Numbered from the stretch's first letter, positions 11,666-24,856 are shown. The stretch: 64,000 nucleotides of DNA from Chimonanthus salicifolius (GCA_013350335.1 CM023534.1:19115302-19179301), one strand, 5' to 3'. The notes: a model not told the origin generated them from the letters alone. A program made the numbers and translations.

Positions 11666-14600
11666 AAAATAAATTATCATTAATCAAAACCCAATTAGTT
11701 CTTGAAAAATAATTATTAAATGACAGTTATTCTTTAAAAAACGAGTAGTGTTTTACTATGGGTAAGTGATAGTTAAGTATCTTTTACATAACTTTTTACA
11801 GAGGTTAAAAAAAAAAAAAAATTTTAAGATTAGCAAATATGTAAAAGGGGAAAAGTGGAAAACAAGCTACAAGACTGCTAATTGGACTTAGATGCCATAA
11901 TAAAATAGCAGCAGCCTTGAGTCAAGGATTAATCAAAACTAATCCTACTAAGTAACTTTGCTAAGGTGTAATCAAGATCGTTAAAATCAATGAATGACGA
12001 CCTAATCCGCTTATGTTTATCGGACTCAACTGATGTACGTTCGTTTGTGAAATTTGACACAATTCATTGAAGTGTCTTCTTCAATTTTGAATGAGAAGAG
12101 ACCGAACGGATTGTATTAATATAAAAAAATATTACAGAAGATAAAAATGGAATAAGATACATAAAAAGAATGAATAAATAAAAAGGAAAATACATACATA
12201 AAAAGAATGAATAAATAAAAAGGAAAATACATAATGAAATCCCTCAATTTACTCCTGCAGTTAGCGATGCTAATTTGAAAAAAATCAACGCTAATATCAT
12301 TGATAGAACTATTAAACTCATTGAATTAGAAGGCCAGTCATAAAGACACTCGGATTTTCTTTCTCTATATATCCGTTTTCAAAATTTTGGATGAAATTAC
12401 CCTTTTGCCCTTCCACTTAATATTTCCGCATCTGCCAAACGAACCGCCGAACGAAAAATTCGTTCGGATGTGGGATCGACCGAACACTTGCAGAAGGGAG
12501 GGAAAAAAACCGGTCAGGCCCCCACGTTGACCAAAACCCAAGGTCTTCCTTAGCCGTAGATAGGTGGGTCAGGGGCAACCATGGTAGTGTCGATCCTAGG
12601 GGCAGCACTACAGGATCCACTTGGATCTAAGAAAAAAACCCACAAAATTGGGTTTCAGTCGCCCCAAGCAGCAGTAGAAGAAACTGGCCAGAGGAGGGTC
12701 CCACGTGAGTCAAATCAGAAATTTGATGGTACAAATGGATAGACTATCAAAAAATGAAATGGGTATGGTGGGTCCCGCCTGCAGAAACTTTTCCGATCAA
12801 CTGATCTAAGGCCGAAACGAAGATCTGGCAGTAGTAGAAAAATACAGATCTAACATTATTCTTAAGGACACCTACTAATTTTGACAACTGAAATCATGTG
12901 TTTTGGGATGAAATTTGATATATGTATAAAATATTAAGTTATCTTTTAATCCATCCAATTTGATTTTCACAATTCTACCAAAAATAAAAAAAATTAAAAA
13001 TATATATAATTTGAATTTATTATCTAATATATACTTTATTTAATGTTTATTTTATAATTCAATAATTAGATATAATTAAAATTGATCCTTCATAGAAAAT
13101 AAAATTTAATTAGTTTTTAGCCAAATATTTATACAAAAATACTTGCTTCATGCTTGGGCTTTAAATGGGCTTGGGCCTGGCTCGATCATTTTACTTCATA
13201 ATCGGGCTCTGGCTTGGCACAGCTCAAGCCTGACTTGAGCCCAGCCTATTCCTATCCCTACTTTTATGGTCTTAAAAATACAAAAAAAAAAAAAAAAATC
13301 TATTTATAAATAACTTATTTGATGATTCATTTGACCCATGTAAGTTGAGATAGATCTAAACCACCGTATTAGATCGATGCTAGCCAAATGTTTTACATAA
13401 TCAAATTACACCAAAATAAATAGTTCCGGCTAAGCTTAACAGCAAACAATCTTGAAGCATCAACCTAACAAATTAGGCCCAGTTCTCTAGGCCCACAATA
13501 GTGGTCCAGTTAGCCCATTGACATGATCCACGTGTTTGTTAATCTAAATCAATCACTGCCACAATAATCCTCTAATATGTGTTTTTTACATTTAGATATT
13601 ACAAATTGTCTCTGTGATAAGTCTTATTGATTTTGTTTTTTGGAGATCATGGGTAGGGCTGGATATGATCACGTAGAAGATATAAAAGACTTCATAAATG
13701 ATATAATTCAAAAAAACCTCTCTTGTTCAATCATCTTAATTTTTTAAGATAAGTCATGAAAAAATCAATAGCTTATAACAATCAAATTCTTAAAATCTGA
13801 GAACATCTCGTTAAAATGTTAAAATGGAGATCAAATTTTATCTATGTATGGTCCTTGTCGTTTTATGTATATTTCAACCAAAAAGTTGTAGCCCACTAAA
13901 TTTTTAATAAGTAGCTTCTCTAAATGTTGAGATTTTCAATTTTCATTATAAACTAAGTTGTCGACTAAAATAAAATAATATTCACATAAATTCTAATTTT
14001 TATAATATACATCATCTTATGGTGTTCATTAATCCTATTAAATTAAATTTAAAAAATATAGATATATACTAATCATAAGAAACACAATTTATTCGAATAT
14101 CTTTATCCATTTGATTTAAATAGATGAAGTAGACAGGTAATAGGAAGTTCCACTAAGCTATCCGTTTTATTTAGTTTATATGAGGTGGTTCTATATATCT
14201 GGTGGGATATCTAGAAAATGACAAGGACAATTGGTTGATGAAATCTGAATTCTATATGAGCATCTTCTCCAAATACTCTTAGATCTTAAGAATTTGATAT
14301 ATGCTGTCGATTTTTAATGGTCCATCTCACAAAACTATAATGATTGGATGAAAAAATTTCTTTTGAATTATATTATCCATAGTCCTTTATCCATCCTACC
14401 TAAACATTATAGATTTCAGTCCATAATCAATTTGTAATCTCCGAAAAAACGATTTATTATCTTTCATTTTAAAAGGAAAGAGAGAGAAGTATGAGAGAGA
14501 GCGGGACCTAGAAAGAAATTGTGAATAGAAAGATTGATGTGAGTAGTTTTGTCCATTTAAGAGGAGTGTCTCTAAAGATTAAGTAAGAAGAATAGGTGTT

Positions 14601-15399
14601 TCAATCATTTGCCTATATAGAAGAGAAATTTTAAGATAATTGTTAAATAAGTCCCGACCTTCATTAAATGGTTGTAATTTACTTCTTAGGTTGGTAAGCA
14701 AAGATAAGGAAAAATTAGAAAAATCTAAAAATGGAAAAAGGATTTTTACATGTGACTTGGAAGGATTTGATCTGATTTTATCATATTGTTATCTAAAATA
14801 TAGAAAATTCAAGCAAAAAATTACCTAAAATTAGAAAAAAAAAAAAGTTCTGTAGTTAAATTTGATAACTTGAGTCTAAATTTTTTAGATTGGTACTTAA
14901 ATATAGAAAAATTTATAAACATTTGATAAAGAAGAAAAGAACAACTTATTATAAATCTTAGGAGTTCATTTAGTCAACAATATTTTTACTAAGATGAGGT
15001 ATTGAAGGTTTCGCATTTTACTCTTACTTTCGTTAATAATAGATTTACAATTATTAAAAGTATATGTGGTCAAATTTATTCTATAATTTTTTTATCAATA
15101 TTACTTAAGCAAAATGTAATACTAAAAAAATCATCACACAAGAACTAAATACATGTTATATTAGTCAAGCTCTTTCACCCAAATGTGTCACATCTAATTA
15201 TATTCAAAATCTAACCTCTTTAATAATATTTACAATTGAGTGTTATACACCCAAGTTTTTGAAATTTCTATTTAATTAAATTAAATAATATAAACATTAA
15301 GACTTTTCTTCTTCTAGTTGTTGTTCTTTTTTATTATTAAATAATAAATATCATTTTCAAGAGTAAATTTAGTCAAGCTTTCATTTGTTGAGGCCATAT
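11666..15399. other. Intergenic spacer, no gene supported
   Basis: Mostly AT-rich. A more GC-rich block at about 12,400-12,850 (containing CCCACGTGAG and GGTGGGTCCCGCC) has only short open frames with no recognisable product. The stretch at 13,130-13,262, built of words like GGGCTTGGGCCTGGC, looks like a decayed hAT-type MITE but has no paired ends that I could find. Confidence 0.5.
12160..12233. repeat. 37-bp unit in two tandem copies
   Basis: 12,160-12,196 and 12,197-12,233 both read CATAAAAAGAATGAATAAAT and onward without visible mismatch. This looks like a recent slippage-type duplication. Confidence 0.85.
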
Positions 15400-15401
15400 C
15401 A

Positions 15402-15605
15402 CACGTGGAGTGTGGACATTCATGACCACGTGCGGGTGGTCGGCACAGGTGTCCGCTTTTCAATGGGCCGCTACCAAACCAGATTCTTCTTCTCTCCTCC
15501 CTTAATTTCAAACTTCTTGCACTGATCTTACCCACATCCATCCAACATGGAATATGACCTGACTCCCTCCCATTCTTTCTTAACTCTTTTCAAGGTGTCC
15601 ACGTG
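15402..15605. promoter_or_regulatory. Cluster of three perfect G-boxes (CACGTG)
   Basis: CACGTG occurs at 15,402-15,407, 15,427-15,432 and 15,600-15,605, and further TACGTG/CACGTA words follow near 15,712-15,727. In plants CACGTG is bound by bHLH and bZIP factors. No gene follows on either strand within this window's recognisable content, so function is unproven. Confidence 0.3.
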
Positions 15606-15756
15606 GCCTTTTCACCACTGCTCAAATGACCAATAAGGCTCCCAAGCGTGTCTCTAGCTGGACCACATGTAATCCAGTGCTGCCGACGCCGCCATGTTTT
15701 ATGGGGCCAGCTTACGTGAATCACGTAATGTAATATTAATTAACCTAAGTGGGTGT

Positions 15757-15912
15757 AGTTAGTTGGTTGTCTCTTGCGTTAGGAAGTGAAAAGTTGCTTA
15801 TTTGAACCCTCATGGCCTAATTTTGGTGTGTCTTAGAGACAGAGCAACTCATCTATGGAAATTTTATACTGGGTATCCCATAGTTTCTCATACGTAAATT
15901 CAAAAAAGTTAA
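15757..15912 (+). mobile_element. SINE-like repeat copy (family B)
   Basis: TAGTTAGTTGG near 15,757 resembles a Pol III A box. TTTGAACCC about 50 bp downstream resembles a B box. The 3' part, TACTGGGTATCCCATAG followed by TCTCATACGTAAATTC and an A-rich end, recurs at 27,660-27,715 and 33,625-33,855. This is the fullest copy of the family in the window and shows the uninterrupted version of the site where the MITE at 33,695 inserted. Confidence 0.5.
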
Positions 15913-18260
15913 CGTGATTAATATTAATGTTTGTGGCTCACATGATAAGATAAATGGCTTGATCTAAAATAAAGTATCTCTTAAAAACTTTTCAAATCCA
16001 TAATTTTAGATTATATGCCGAGGTAGCTCTAGCATTTGAATTTAGCAGGACATGAATCAGACAATGCATCATTCTTGGTACATGAGGCCTACCTCGTGGT
16101 GAAGTTGTCATCCATTCTCTAAACCTTAATTAAAAGATTATGATTGTTGTTATCCTTGTTAACCGTATTTGTATCTAAATTTACATGTTAATCCATCTCA
16201 GCATGTGGAATCTCCCCATTCTTTGACTCTCTACTAAGATGATCCGAGGCACGCATGCATTGACGTGGCAAATGGTGTTGATAAAGGCGACGATTACGAT
16301 ATAGAAGCAAAATTAGTGAAAATAAAAGGAAGATAAGATTAAAAATTAAAGAAGCCCATCTTGTTATTAGATTATAATAGTCATCATGATTATTATATGG
16401 GCCTCGAAGGAAGGAAATGAAGCCATGGGGTCTCTTGATTTGATGAAATGAGTTAGTAGGTGAAGTTTCCTACACTTATGGAGACTAATGCGGTTCTAGT
16501 CAGAGAAGGAGATTAATGTTAAGGGTCGTTGAGAGACAAAAATAGAGAGAAAAAAGCTTAGAAACACGAGAATGGTGAACGTGATGATTATCCAAAATAC
16601 TTTTGGAATCCATAGATATCCTCATGAATATTCGTTTCCGTTTGTTCACTGGAAGGAGAAAGGAGAAAGGAGCAGCTCCATCCTCACCTGTCCATGTCAT
16701 ATGTGATGCAAAATGGCATAAGGTTTCTTGGGTTCATCTCCCTTCTCTAGGTCCCCCATTCAAAAGCTTAGGTAGCTTGTTAGGAAAGAATTCCAATGCC
16801 CCACATGCCAAATTTTGAAATAAAATTAAAGAAATACTGTTGTGAGACAGACTCTCTGTCAAGATCGATATTCAAGCTGTCCTTTAAATCGATATTTGAT
16901 CCTACATAATTAATTAGGTGTGATAGAAAGACAACTATATGATTTGAGGTGTATGAATTTTTATTTTTATTTGAATTTATGTGTGGAAAACTGAAGAAAA
17001 TCTAACGTAAAATCTCCACGAAAGATACCTACTATTCTTAAGGCACACCAAGTGAAGTCATGGAGGCTCGAACTTTACTCCGATATAATCATTATATCTC
17101 TTTATTTTGAACTTCCAAAAATTAACCATTATATTCATCAATAAATAAATCGTCAAGATTACACCGTTGCAATCACCAATTGATTTTGAAACTTTACACA
17201 CGTTGTATCTATGCAGTCCCATTGGAGAATCTTGGTAGGAAAATCTAGCTATGCTAACTCCCATCCATGGGTGACTTTTAGACCCACCACTGTCCTGTTT
17301 GGATCATGTTGTCCAATGAAATGGGAGGGACAAGCTCAATGTGGAGTTTGAATTCTTGTGTTAGGAAAATGTATGCTGACCTAACTGAAAAGGATGAAGT
17401 TGATCCATTCCTTGTAAAGGTTTTATACTATAAAACAGATAGATTAAAATAATAAAGCAGTATCCTAATTTTAAACCATGTAAAGCCCACAGAGACAGAA
17501 TGATGCTTATCCTTCCCAAAATCAACCACATTTCACAATCAACATTAACTAGACTGAGAGGATAGGCAACTTCCATTGTTTGGATCAAAGTCTTTACAAC
17601 ATCCATATTTTATGGGGTCAAACCAATTTTTAAATGGCCAATGCTTAGTGCATGCATACAAGTCTATAAAACATATGTATTTTATAGTATCCAGAGTTGT
17701 TTACGTCTTATTTTTTTCAGGATGATACAATTAAAATAACCAAATTTATTAAAACTAAACTGATTTTTATTTTATTTTTCATATTCAATGTGGAATTTTT
17801 CTTTTGGTTTGTTAGTCAATATGAACAAATCAACCATGCATTTCTTGGACCAACATATTATCATACGTGTTATGAACAAATCATTAGTGATGATTAATAT
17901 GGCATTTTAAAGGATATCAAGTCAACTGTTTATATTCTAAAGGGGATCTAAAAATTTTGTTAACCAGCTTTTGCAAATTCTCTTAGTTGACTTGTGCTCT
18001 TTTCTTGATCCATTCAACTATTATTATCATTGAATCGGTCATATGTGACTTCAAACATTCTTAGAGAATTTTACTGTAAAACATGAATCTATTCATACAA
18101 AAATATAGATAATTGCAAATTCAAACATATAAAACAATAGCAATGATGATAGCTCAAAAGTAGATATATATATATATATATATATATGAAATGAATGCGG
18201 ATAGGAAGGTAGAAAGGAGAGACCATAGTAGGTAATGGTCAAGCTTTAAACACTTTTAAA
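15913..18260. other. Intergenic spacer, no gene seen
   Basis: Short open frames only. An (AT)12 microsatellite lies at 18,164-18,187. I see no other structure. Confidence 0.6.
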
Positions 18261-20405
18261 CAATGTTATCAGAACTAGACCGTCTACCAAACCATCTTTG
18301 AGAAATGTTGGGTTAAATAAGGTTCAACCGGGTTCAACTGCAGTCAAACCTGGTCAAACCCATGCTATTAATATAAATGAACGTCCTATAGTGCTAGATC
18401 ACGATTGTCTAGAGGACGGGGGGTTGAATAGAACAATCCCTATTTTTTTTGTCCTTTTTAAATTTCTTGATTAATTAGGATTAGCAAAGTGTAATGGTGA
18501 AATTAATCAAGATGTTGTAATGTGTGTGAACAAGAGATGGACCAATTAAAAATCACACACCCATATATTCAAATAAGGACAAAGATAGTGGTTCAGTTAA
18601 ATAACCTACATCCACTGTTAAGATTCACTCAACCTTGGGTTATCTCCAAATCAGTAAGTGGGGAGTTACACCCTCACTAATAATGTAGGACTTTCACCTT
18701 CACAATTCTAGTTTCGAAAGGTTCGACCAACCCCGGTCTACGTCTTTGCCTCTCTATTTTTTATAGTGGTTTGATCTCCTTGATCTAGTCCACTTCATAA
18801 TTATGAATTGAAAATAAAACACAAAGAAACTATTGCCTTTGAAGCTCAACCTCGGTGAAGTATGTTTCTTGAAAAGCTCTCCCAAAGATCTTGTTGATGA
18901 TAAAGATGTACCTCTTGTATGGAGCAATCACAAGATAAGGACAGGGTTCCGAAGATATATAATTTGCCAATGTAAATCCTAGACAAGTCTTCTTATTCTC
19001 TCTTGATCTCAACCAACTAGGTGATTGAATCTCTAAATAATTTACCAAAAGTATAGATTAGAGAGAGAGTGAGGGTGGACTCTAGATTTTCTTCAAAAAA
19101 TTTCAATTACCAATGAAAGCTCAAACTCCCTCAACAAACTTCGGACCTTAAATAGAGATTAGAAAAATCTCGACATAGGCTATTGATTGTCCTACACGAT
19201 CGATCGTGCATTCAAATTTACCGTTGTAAAATGACTGTTGCGCATTAAATGTTCTTCCAACAGATAGAAAAAATTCACGCTCGATTGATCGTGTCCACCC
19301 GATTGATCGTCCGTGTTTACTCGCAATTGATCGCAGCAAGGCGAAAGTATTGGCGTAAGACTGACTATATTTTCTGAGTCAAGTCTTATCCAGACCCAGG
19401 GCGATTGGTAGTGGAACCAATGTGTTTCTGTGTTATCTCGCCGATAAGTCGTGCGATCAATTGATCGTGCTTTATACCACATGAAAGGTCGCTGCCAGAC
19501 GAATGCATAGTCCTAAGCCTGATTGTAATTTTCAAAAGGGTGATCAACCCAGGCTCCAAGTGATCGATCGTGAGGGCGAATGGTTGGCCCTATACCCAGA
19601 CGAAGTATTGTTTTCACGATTGGTCGTCTGAGACATGACTGTGAATGACAGTCCAGATTTCATCCTAAGTCCTACTAATGGATTGTACTGCATGATAGGA
19701 TCGGCCCTGTCCCAGCAACTCATCGCCTGCAAGAATGTATTGTCCTGGGATCTTAGGTGTTTGACAAACCATTTCTAACCAGAACCTTTGTTTTCCAAGA
19801 CCATTGGTCGTATGTCCACGATAGATCGTCCACTGTCAAAGTTGATTGATCGCCAAACACGATGTGTCGGCCTGACAGTAAAATCAATGTTTTTCCATAT
19901 TAAATTCATGTTCTGGTTATGGGTCAAACACACACTATGGTACTTAAGTTTTCCAAATGTGATCTCTAAGCCTAGGCAAGGTCATTCTAAGGTATGGGGT
20001 CCACCTAGAGTCTTCTATGGCCAATTTACTTTGTGTGATTGCCATACATGATGATGATCCATTGACTCTTGATTGATCTTCCATCTTGAGCTTGATTCAA
20101 CCACCACTTGATTATTGAGCTTCTAATTTCAAGACAATGCTTCACTCGAGTTATGAATTTGACAAATAAGGGACTTGGAAAACCGGGGTACTAACAATAA
20201 ATATTAAAAATAATATTGAATTATTAATTAAGATTTAATTAATGAGTTGAAATAAAATTTTAAGCACAAAATTATTATTTATAATAATCAATATGAAATT
20301 ATTACATTCACTCAAATTACAAAATATCAACATACAATAATCTTTAACTAATTCTAAGATACATATATAATATGGAGGATATTAATTATTAGGGTTTTAA
20401 ATGGC
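18261..20405 (-). mobile_element. hAT-type MITE interrupted by a solo LTR
   Basis: The outer parts (18,261-18,377 and about 20,197-20,405) match, in reverse orientation, the intact MITE at 41,105-41,505. Both start CAATGTT, both carry GGGTTAAATAAGGTTC, and both have the AT-rich core with TATTAATATAA. The core resumes exactly after the LTR insertion. The far end is not clearly resolved. Confidence 0.6.
18378..20196 (-). mobile_element. Solo LTR, copia (SIRE-like) family
   Basis: 1819 bp, beginning TGAACGTCC and ending CTAACA on the plus strand, flanked by perfect 5-bp target duplications ATAAA (18,373-18,377 and 20,197-20,201). In reverse orientation it aligns in motif order with the LTRs at 21,427-23,017 and 24,956-26,684: a TTCTAG/CTAGCA-type end, a ...CCTATTCACCCC...-like tract and TTAATCAAGAAATTT. 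The presumed U3 (about 19,190-19,880) holds many GATCGATCGT-like words. A solo LTR arises by recombination between the two LTRs of a full element. Confidence 0.85.
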
Positions 20406-21426
20406 CCAAAAGAAACACCCATATATGTATATATATCCTTCAAGATAATTGCCATAAATGATTAACATCATCATTTATATATTATTAGTTAATTAGTATT
20501 TATTAGTTTGGTAAGGTATCATAATAATTAATACCATAGTTTGGTAACAAAGTGGATTCGTTGCCACAAGTATCAAATGGCCAAATCAACCTGAGATTTA
20601 TATCTTTTAGATATATAAGTTTACTTTGGATAAATAGATTTAATCACAATTTACTGGATCCAAGAAAATAAGATTTACAAAAATTCTCTCTATGGGAAAA
20701 ATATCATGTCTATACCTGTGTATTGGTACGAAAGGAAAGTTGCCCCCCATGAGAGGCTTCCATGTGTCCTATCCCAAAGAAACAAAATGCCAAAACAAGC
20801 TGAGAGGCCTCTCATAAAGGAGTGTTTATTCCCAGCACTCCAATAATTCCACCGTCCCACATCGACAAGGATGAGAAGGGATGAGACGAGTGAACGTAAT
20901 CAAAGGTGGAGGTGAGATAAGAGGAAACACAATACTAGGCCTTCTCGGTTGAGTTAAAAGGGCCGGCCTTTAGGGATTGGCCCGTTTGCTAAGTTAAATT
21001 TTTTTAAGAGGAACTTATATTTTTTTAATTTGAGTTAGAATTTTTAGAAAAAAAAAATCTAATTTTCAAATGTGAACAGCGGTTCATGAGTCACTGTCCA
21101 ATTAGTAAAACCGTGATGAACCTTGATTCACAAAGGTTTTTTGCGGTTCAATTGCCCAGAAGGTTTTTTAATCGAACCGAACCTTCAAGGTGCTGGTTGC
21201 AGTCGAACCGGAGGTTCAACCACAGCCCAGTTCGATTTTAATTACATTGGTTCCAAGTGATTGCAGGCTTCTCCCCCCCCCCCCCCCCCCCCCCCCTCCC
21301 CCCCTTCCTTTCTACATAAAGGGCCAAAACCATTGAATGGCATGGGGGACTTAAGGGCTCTATAGCCTCAAAAAACTACGCATTACATGACCCCAAATAT
21401 ATCAATACATATAAGATATTGACCAC
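20406..21426. other. Spacer with decayed repeats
   Basis: Contains inverted and direct words such as GGTTCAATTG and GAACCGAACC (21,060-21,249). It ends in a CATTG resembling the MITE end at 41,505, and a long C-tract follows. No gene is present. Confidence 0.5.
21273..21304 (+). repeat. Poly-C tract (24 uninterrupted C, then TC7)
   Basis: 24 consecutive C bases at 21,273-21,296, one T, then seven C. The opposite strand is a G-run able to form quadruplex-type structures. Its length is likely to be unstable and error-prone in assembly. Confidence 0.9.
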
Positions 21427-23017
21427 TGTTAGTGCCCCAGCTTGACCGAGTCACCTTATTATCAATTCCAGTCACCTAGAAGAGCATTGCCTTGGAAGAT
21501 TGAAGACAATGAATCAAGACTCAAGTATGGTGAAGACTGAATCAAGTGTTAAAGATTGGAAGATCAACTGAAGATTCAAGCATCAACATGGATATGGCAA
21601 TCACAAAGGTAACATTGGCCATAGATGATTCTAGGGTGGGCCCGACACACCTAGGAAAACCTTGACTAGGCTTAGAGATCAAATTGGCAAAATTAATCAA
21701 GCCTAGTGGACCAAGACCAAGCCACAAAACCTATGGACTTAAAATTGGAAAAACTGGATTTTTGTCAGGCCGATACATCGTGAATGGTGACCCATCGCCA
21801 GAGACAGGGAAGACCCATCGTGGTTCACGATCCATTGCTTGGAGAAACCAAGGTTCTGGTTGGAAAATACGGTCAAACTGGTCTGGTGGTCAAACTGGTC
21901 TGGTCTCAGGGCGAGCCCATCGTGGTTGGCAACCCATCGCCATGGTACCTTGCGACCCATCGTAGGTCATGATCCCTCGCCTGGGTTTTTCTGAGTTTCG
22001 GTTGAGAAAACTCTGTATTTTTAAGTTGGTCTCAAGGTGATCCACTTGCCAGTGGCGACCCCTCGCCAATAGGTTCTACAATCCATCGTGGGTTATCGTT
22101 TTGTATCCATTGAGGTGCATTACATGTGCAACGGTCTTATGGTTGGAAAGCAAATTTGAAATACCACGACCCATCGCCAACTCACAGTTTGGAAATTTTT
22201 TGTTTTGCCTATAAATACTCCAGGTTTTGGAGAGATCAAACACACCTAACATATCTGATTTTATTGGAAAATCTTAAGGCAAAACCAAAGCATCCCAAAC
22301 CTCTCTCAACACCATTCTTATCTTGGTGAATCATTTGATCCATTAATCTAACATTGATTGAGTTTGAGAGAAAGAAAGAAAAAACCAGTTCTAGGATTCC
22401 ATTGGCAAATTTAATATCATCCCAAGCTTGTGGTTGCTTATACAGTGGTACATCTTCATCACCAAAAAGATCAAGTTGGGAGAACTCTTTAAGCAGCACA
22501 TCTACATCAGATTGGAGTTACAAAAGGCAAGTGCTTCTTCTTGTGCTAAATTTCAACATCATCTTGTGAATGAGATTAAAGCAAGGAGCTTGAACTACTA
22601 TAAAAAAAATAGAGGGATAAGGATTAGAGCGGGGTGGTCAAACCTTTCAAAAACTTAGGTGATCGTGTGGGTGAAATTCCCATTCTATTGTGTAGGTGTA
22701 ATTCCTACTCTATTCGTGTGGGCGTAATTCCCATACTTAGTGAATTTGGGATAACCTAAAATTGGGTGAGTCTATCAGTGGATGTAGGAGGGATTTACTC
22801 TGAACCACTATATATCGAGTGTTTGGCTTGTTTGTACGATTGCATCTATATCTTGCACACTATCTTGTTCACATAACACACTTATCTTGATTAATCTTGT
22901 TTATTCCACTGTTTATATTTTGATAATCAAGAAATTTGTGAAGGCCACAAAAATTGAGTATTGTCCTATTCACCCCTCCCTCTAGGACCAATCTTGTTCT
23001 ACCACCAAAAACTTTCA
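21427..23017 (+). mobile_element. 5' LTR of a copia (SIRE/Maximus-like) element
   Basis: 1591 bp from TGTTAGTGCC to CTTTCA, immediately followed by a tRNA-Met-type primer-binding site. A TATA box (CTATAAATAC, 22,209-22,218) lies in the middle, as expected of the U3/R junction. The U3 contains repeated CCCATCG and ACGACCCATCGCC words. No matching 3' LTR in the same orientation closes this element: the internal part stops in an inverted LTR fragment. The target duplication on the left has no partner. Confidence 0.8.
22209..22218 (+). promoter_or_regulatory. LTR TATA box
   Basis: CTATAAATAC sits within the 5' LTR. The related LTR copies have TATA-like words at the equivalent place (about 25,797 and 42,268). 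It is the likely Pol II promoter of the copia family. Confidence 0.5.
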
Positions 23018-23018
23018 A

Positions 23019-23031
23019 TTGGTATCAGAGC
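23019..23031 (+). other. Primer-binding site (initiator tRNA-Met type)
   Basis: TTGGTATCAGAGC one base beyond the LTR end is the standard plant LTR-retrotransposon primer-binding site, complementary to the 3' end of initiator methionine tRNA. Confidence 0.85.
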
Positions 23032-23087
23032 CTCGTTGCTCTTCATAAGAATTTAATCATCCGAGTTGATCAAGCTAGAACAACACC

Positions 23088-24856
23088 ATGTCTATGGGTG
23101 AAAGCCATGCCATTTCCAAGCCTCCATACTTTAATGGAACAAATTATGCTTCTTGGAAAGCAAAGATGAAAAGTTTTTTATTTTTCCATGATGGAGCAGT
23201 TTGGGAATTAGTTAGAAAAGGATGGTCAGAACCTATGGAAGAAAGGACTAATGTAACCTCTAGTTCCAAAACTCTACAGCCCAAAGATTTTGCCTCATGG
23301 ACTTCTAATGAAAAAACCATGTACACTGCTAATGGTAAATCTCTTAATGCAATTAACTGTGTTGTTTCACCAAATGAATACAAGAGGATCATGACTTGTG
23401 AAACTGCACAAGAGACATGGGATATTCTTGAGAGAACCCATGAAGGTACCTCCATTGTTAGGAGGTCAAGACTTCAAATTCTCCAATCTCAGTTTGATAA
23501 TATAAAAATGCAGGAGAATGAAGTGTTTATTGAAGCAGGAGAATGAAGTGTTTATTGACTTCTATTCTAAATTGAGTGACATTGTCAACACAATGTGAGC
23601 TCTTGGTGAAAGAATCCCAGAAGACAAAGTGTGTACAAAGATTCTAAGAAATCTTTCGGATACATTCAAGCCCAAAGTGGTGGCTATTGAAGAATACCGA
23701 AATGTTACTGAAATTAAGGTAGATGATTTGGTTGGTTTGTTACAAACCTATAAACCACACTTTAAACCAATAAACCTATTGCTTTGAAATCTTCCTGGAA
23801 ATCTAAGAAATCAAAGGATAAGGAATCTGAATCAAAATATGATTCAAGTAAAGAAGTGGCCATGCTTGCCAAAAAGTTTTTGAGAAACTTTAAAAAGATG
23901 AATAAGATGAGGAGATTCAAAAGAAGTGAGTCTAATGAAAAATTCAGTAAAAATTCTGAACCTCAAAAAGAAAAAGAAAGAAGGAAACCCAAAGAGCAAA
24001 ATTGTTTCAATTGTGGTGGCTATGGACATTTTTCTAATGAATGCACATCTGAAAAGCAAAAGAAGGCTACGAATGTAACTTATGAAGATACATTTGAATC
24101 CGATAATGATTCAGAAGAGGAAACTCAAGTGAAACTTGAACTATCAAAACGGTTCATAGCTTCCATCTCAGCTGATCCAGAGGCATCCACCATTGAAACA
24201 AATGATGAGGAAGAAGATGTTGATGATCTTCAAGAATCCTATAATTTTTTGTATATTGAGATTAGAAATTTGGTTAAGAAAATGTCTAAGGTAAAATCTG
24301 ATAATGCCAGACTCTCAAGCCTACTTGAAGCTGAAAATTTTGAGAAAGAGTCTCTCTCCTCACTCTTGCAATCTTTTAAAGATGAAGTCTTGAAACTAAA
24401 CGAAAAAGAATAATTTCTTTAAGGGACAATAAATGTTCATGAAAATGATGTCAAAAAATTGTGGGACATATGGAAAGATCTTGAAGAAGAAGTTCTAAAG
24501 CTAACTTCTGAATTGAAAGATCTTAAGAATCACAAAGTGAAATTTAAAGATAAATTTACCCATGGAGAATAAAAACTGGAAAAACTACTTAATTTGGGTA
24601 AAAGCTATGATGATAGGTTTGGCCTTGGTTCATATAAGTCAAATCATAAAGGACCTATGAACCAAACTATTTTTGTTAAAGGACACATATCTCAGGCTCA
24701 AAAAAGAAAATGTTATTATTGCAATAAGATTAGGCATTTCAAGTTTGAATGCAATCTTAGGAAAAAACATTTGAGAAATCAAACCTTTAACAACCAACCC
24801 AAAGCAAAGATGAAAAACCATGAACGTCCAAGAAAGAAGAAAAGTTCACGGTGCTA
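23088..24856 (+). pseudogene. Copia-type gag, broken
   Basis: The start at 23,088 follows the primer-binding site by about 57 bp. The N-terminal part carries KPPYFNGTNYASWKAKMKSF, typical of the gag of SIRE/Maximus-like Ty1/copia elements (UBN2-type). Frame 1 is cut after 152 codons by a 25-bp tandem duplication (23,511-23,560). A further stop lies at about 23,597 and later pieces are in shifted frames. A CCHC zinc knuckle, CFNCGGYGHFSNEC, is encoded at about 24,002-24,043 in a Lys/Glu-rich segment. A second knuckle, CYYCNKIRHFKFEC, lies near 24,709-24,750. Protease, integrase, reverse transcriptase and RNase H are all missing, because the sequence then runs into an inverted LTR fragment. It packages RNA in intact elements; here it cannot give a full protein. 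Confidence 0.85.

Noticed and set aside
20845..20990. TRIM- or LTR-like fragment with GTCCCACATCGACAAGG
   Set aside because: The phrase is common at plant LTR ends, but no second repeat, primer site or target duplication was found.
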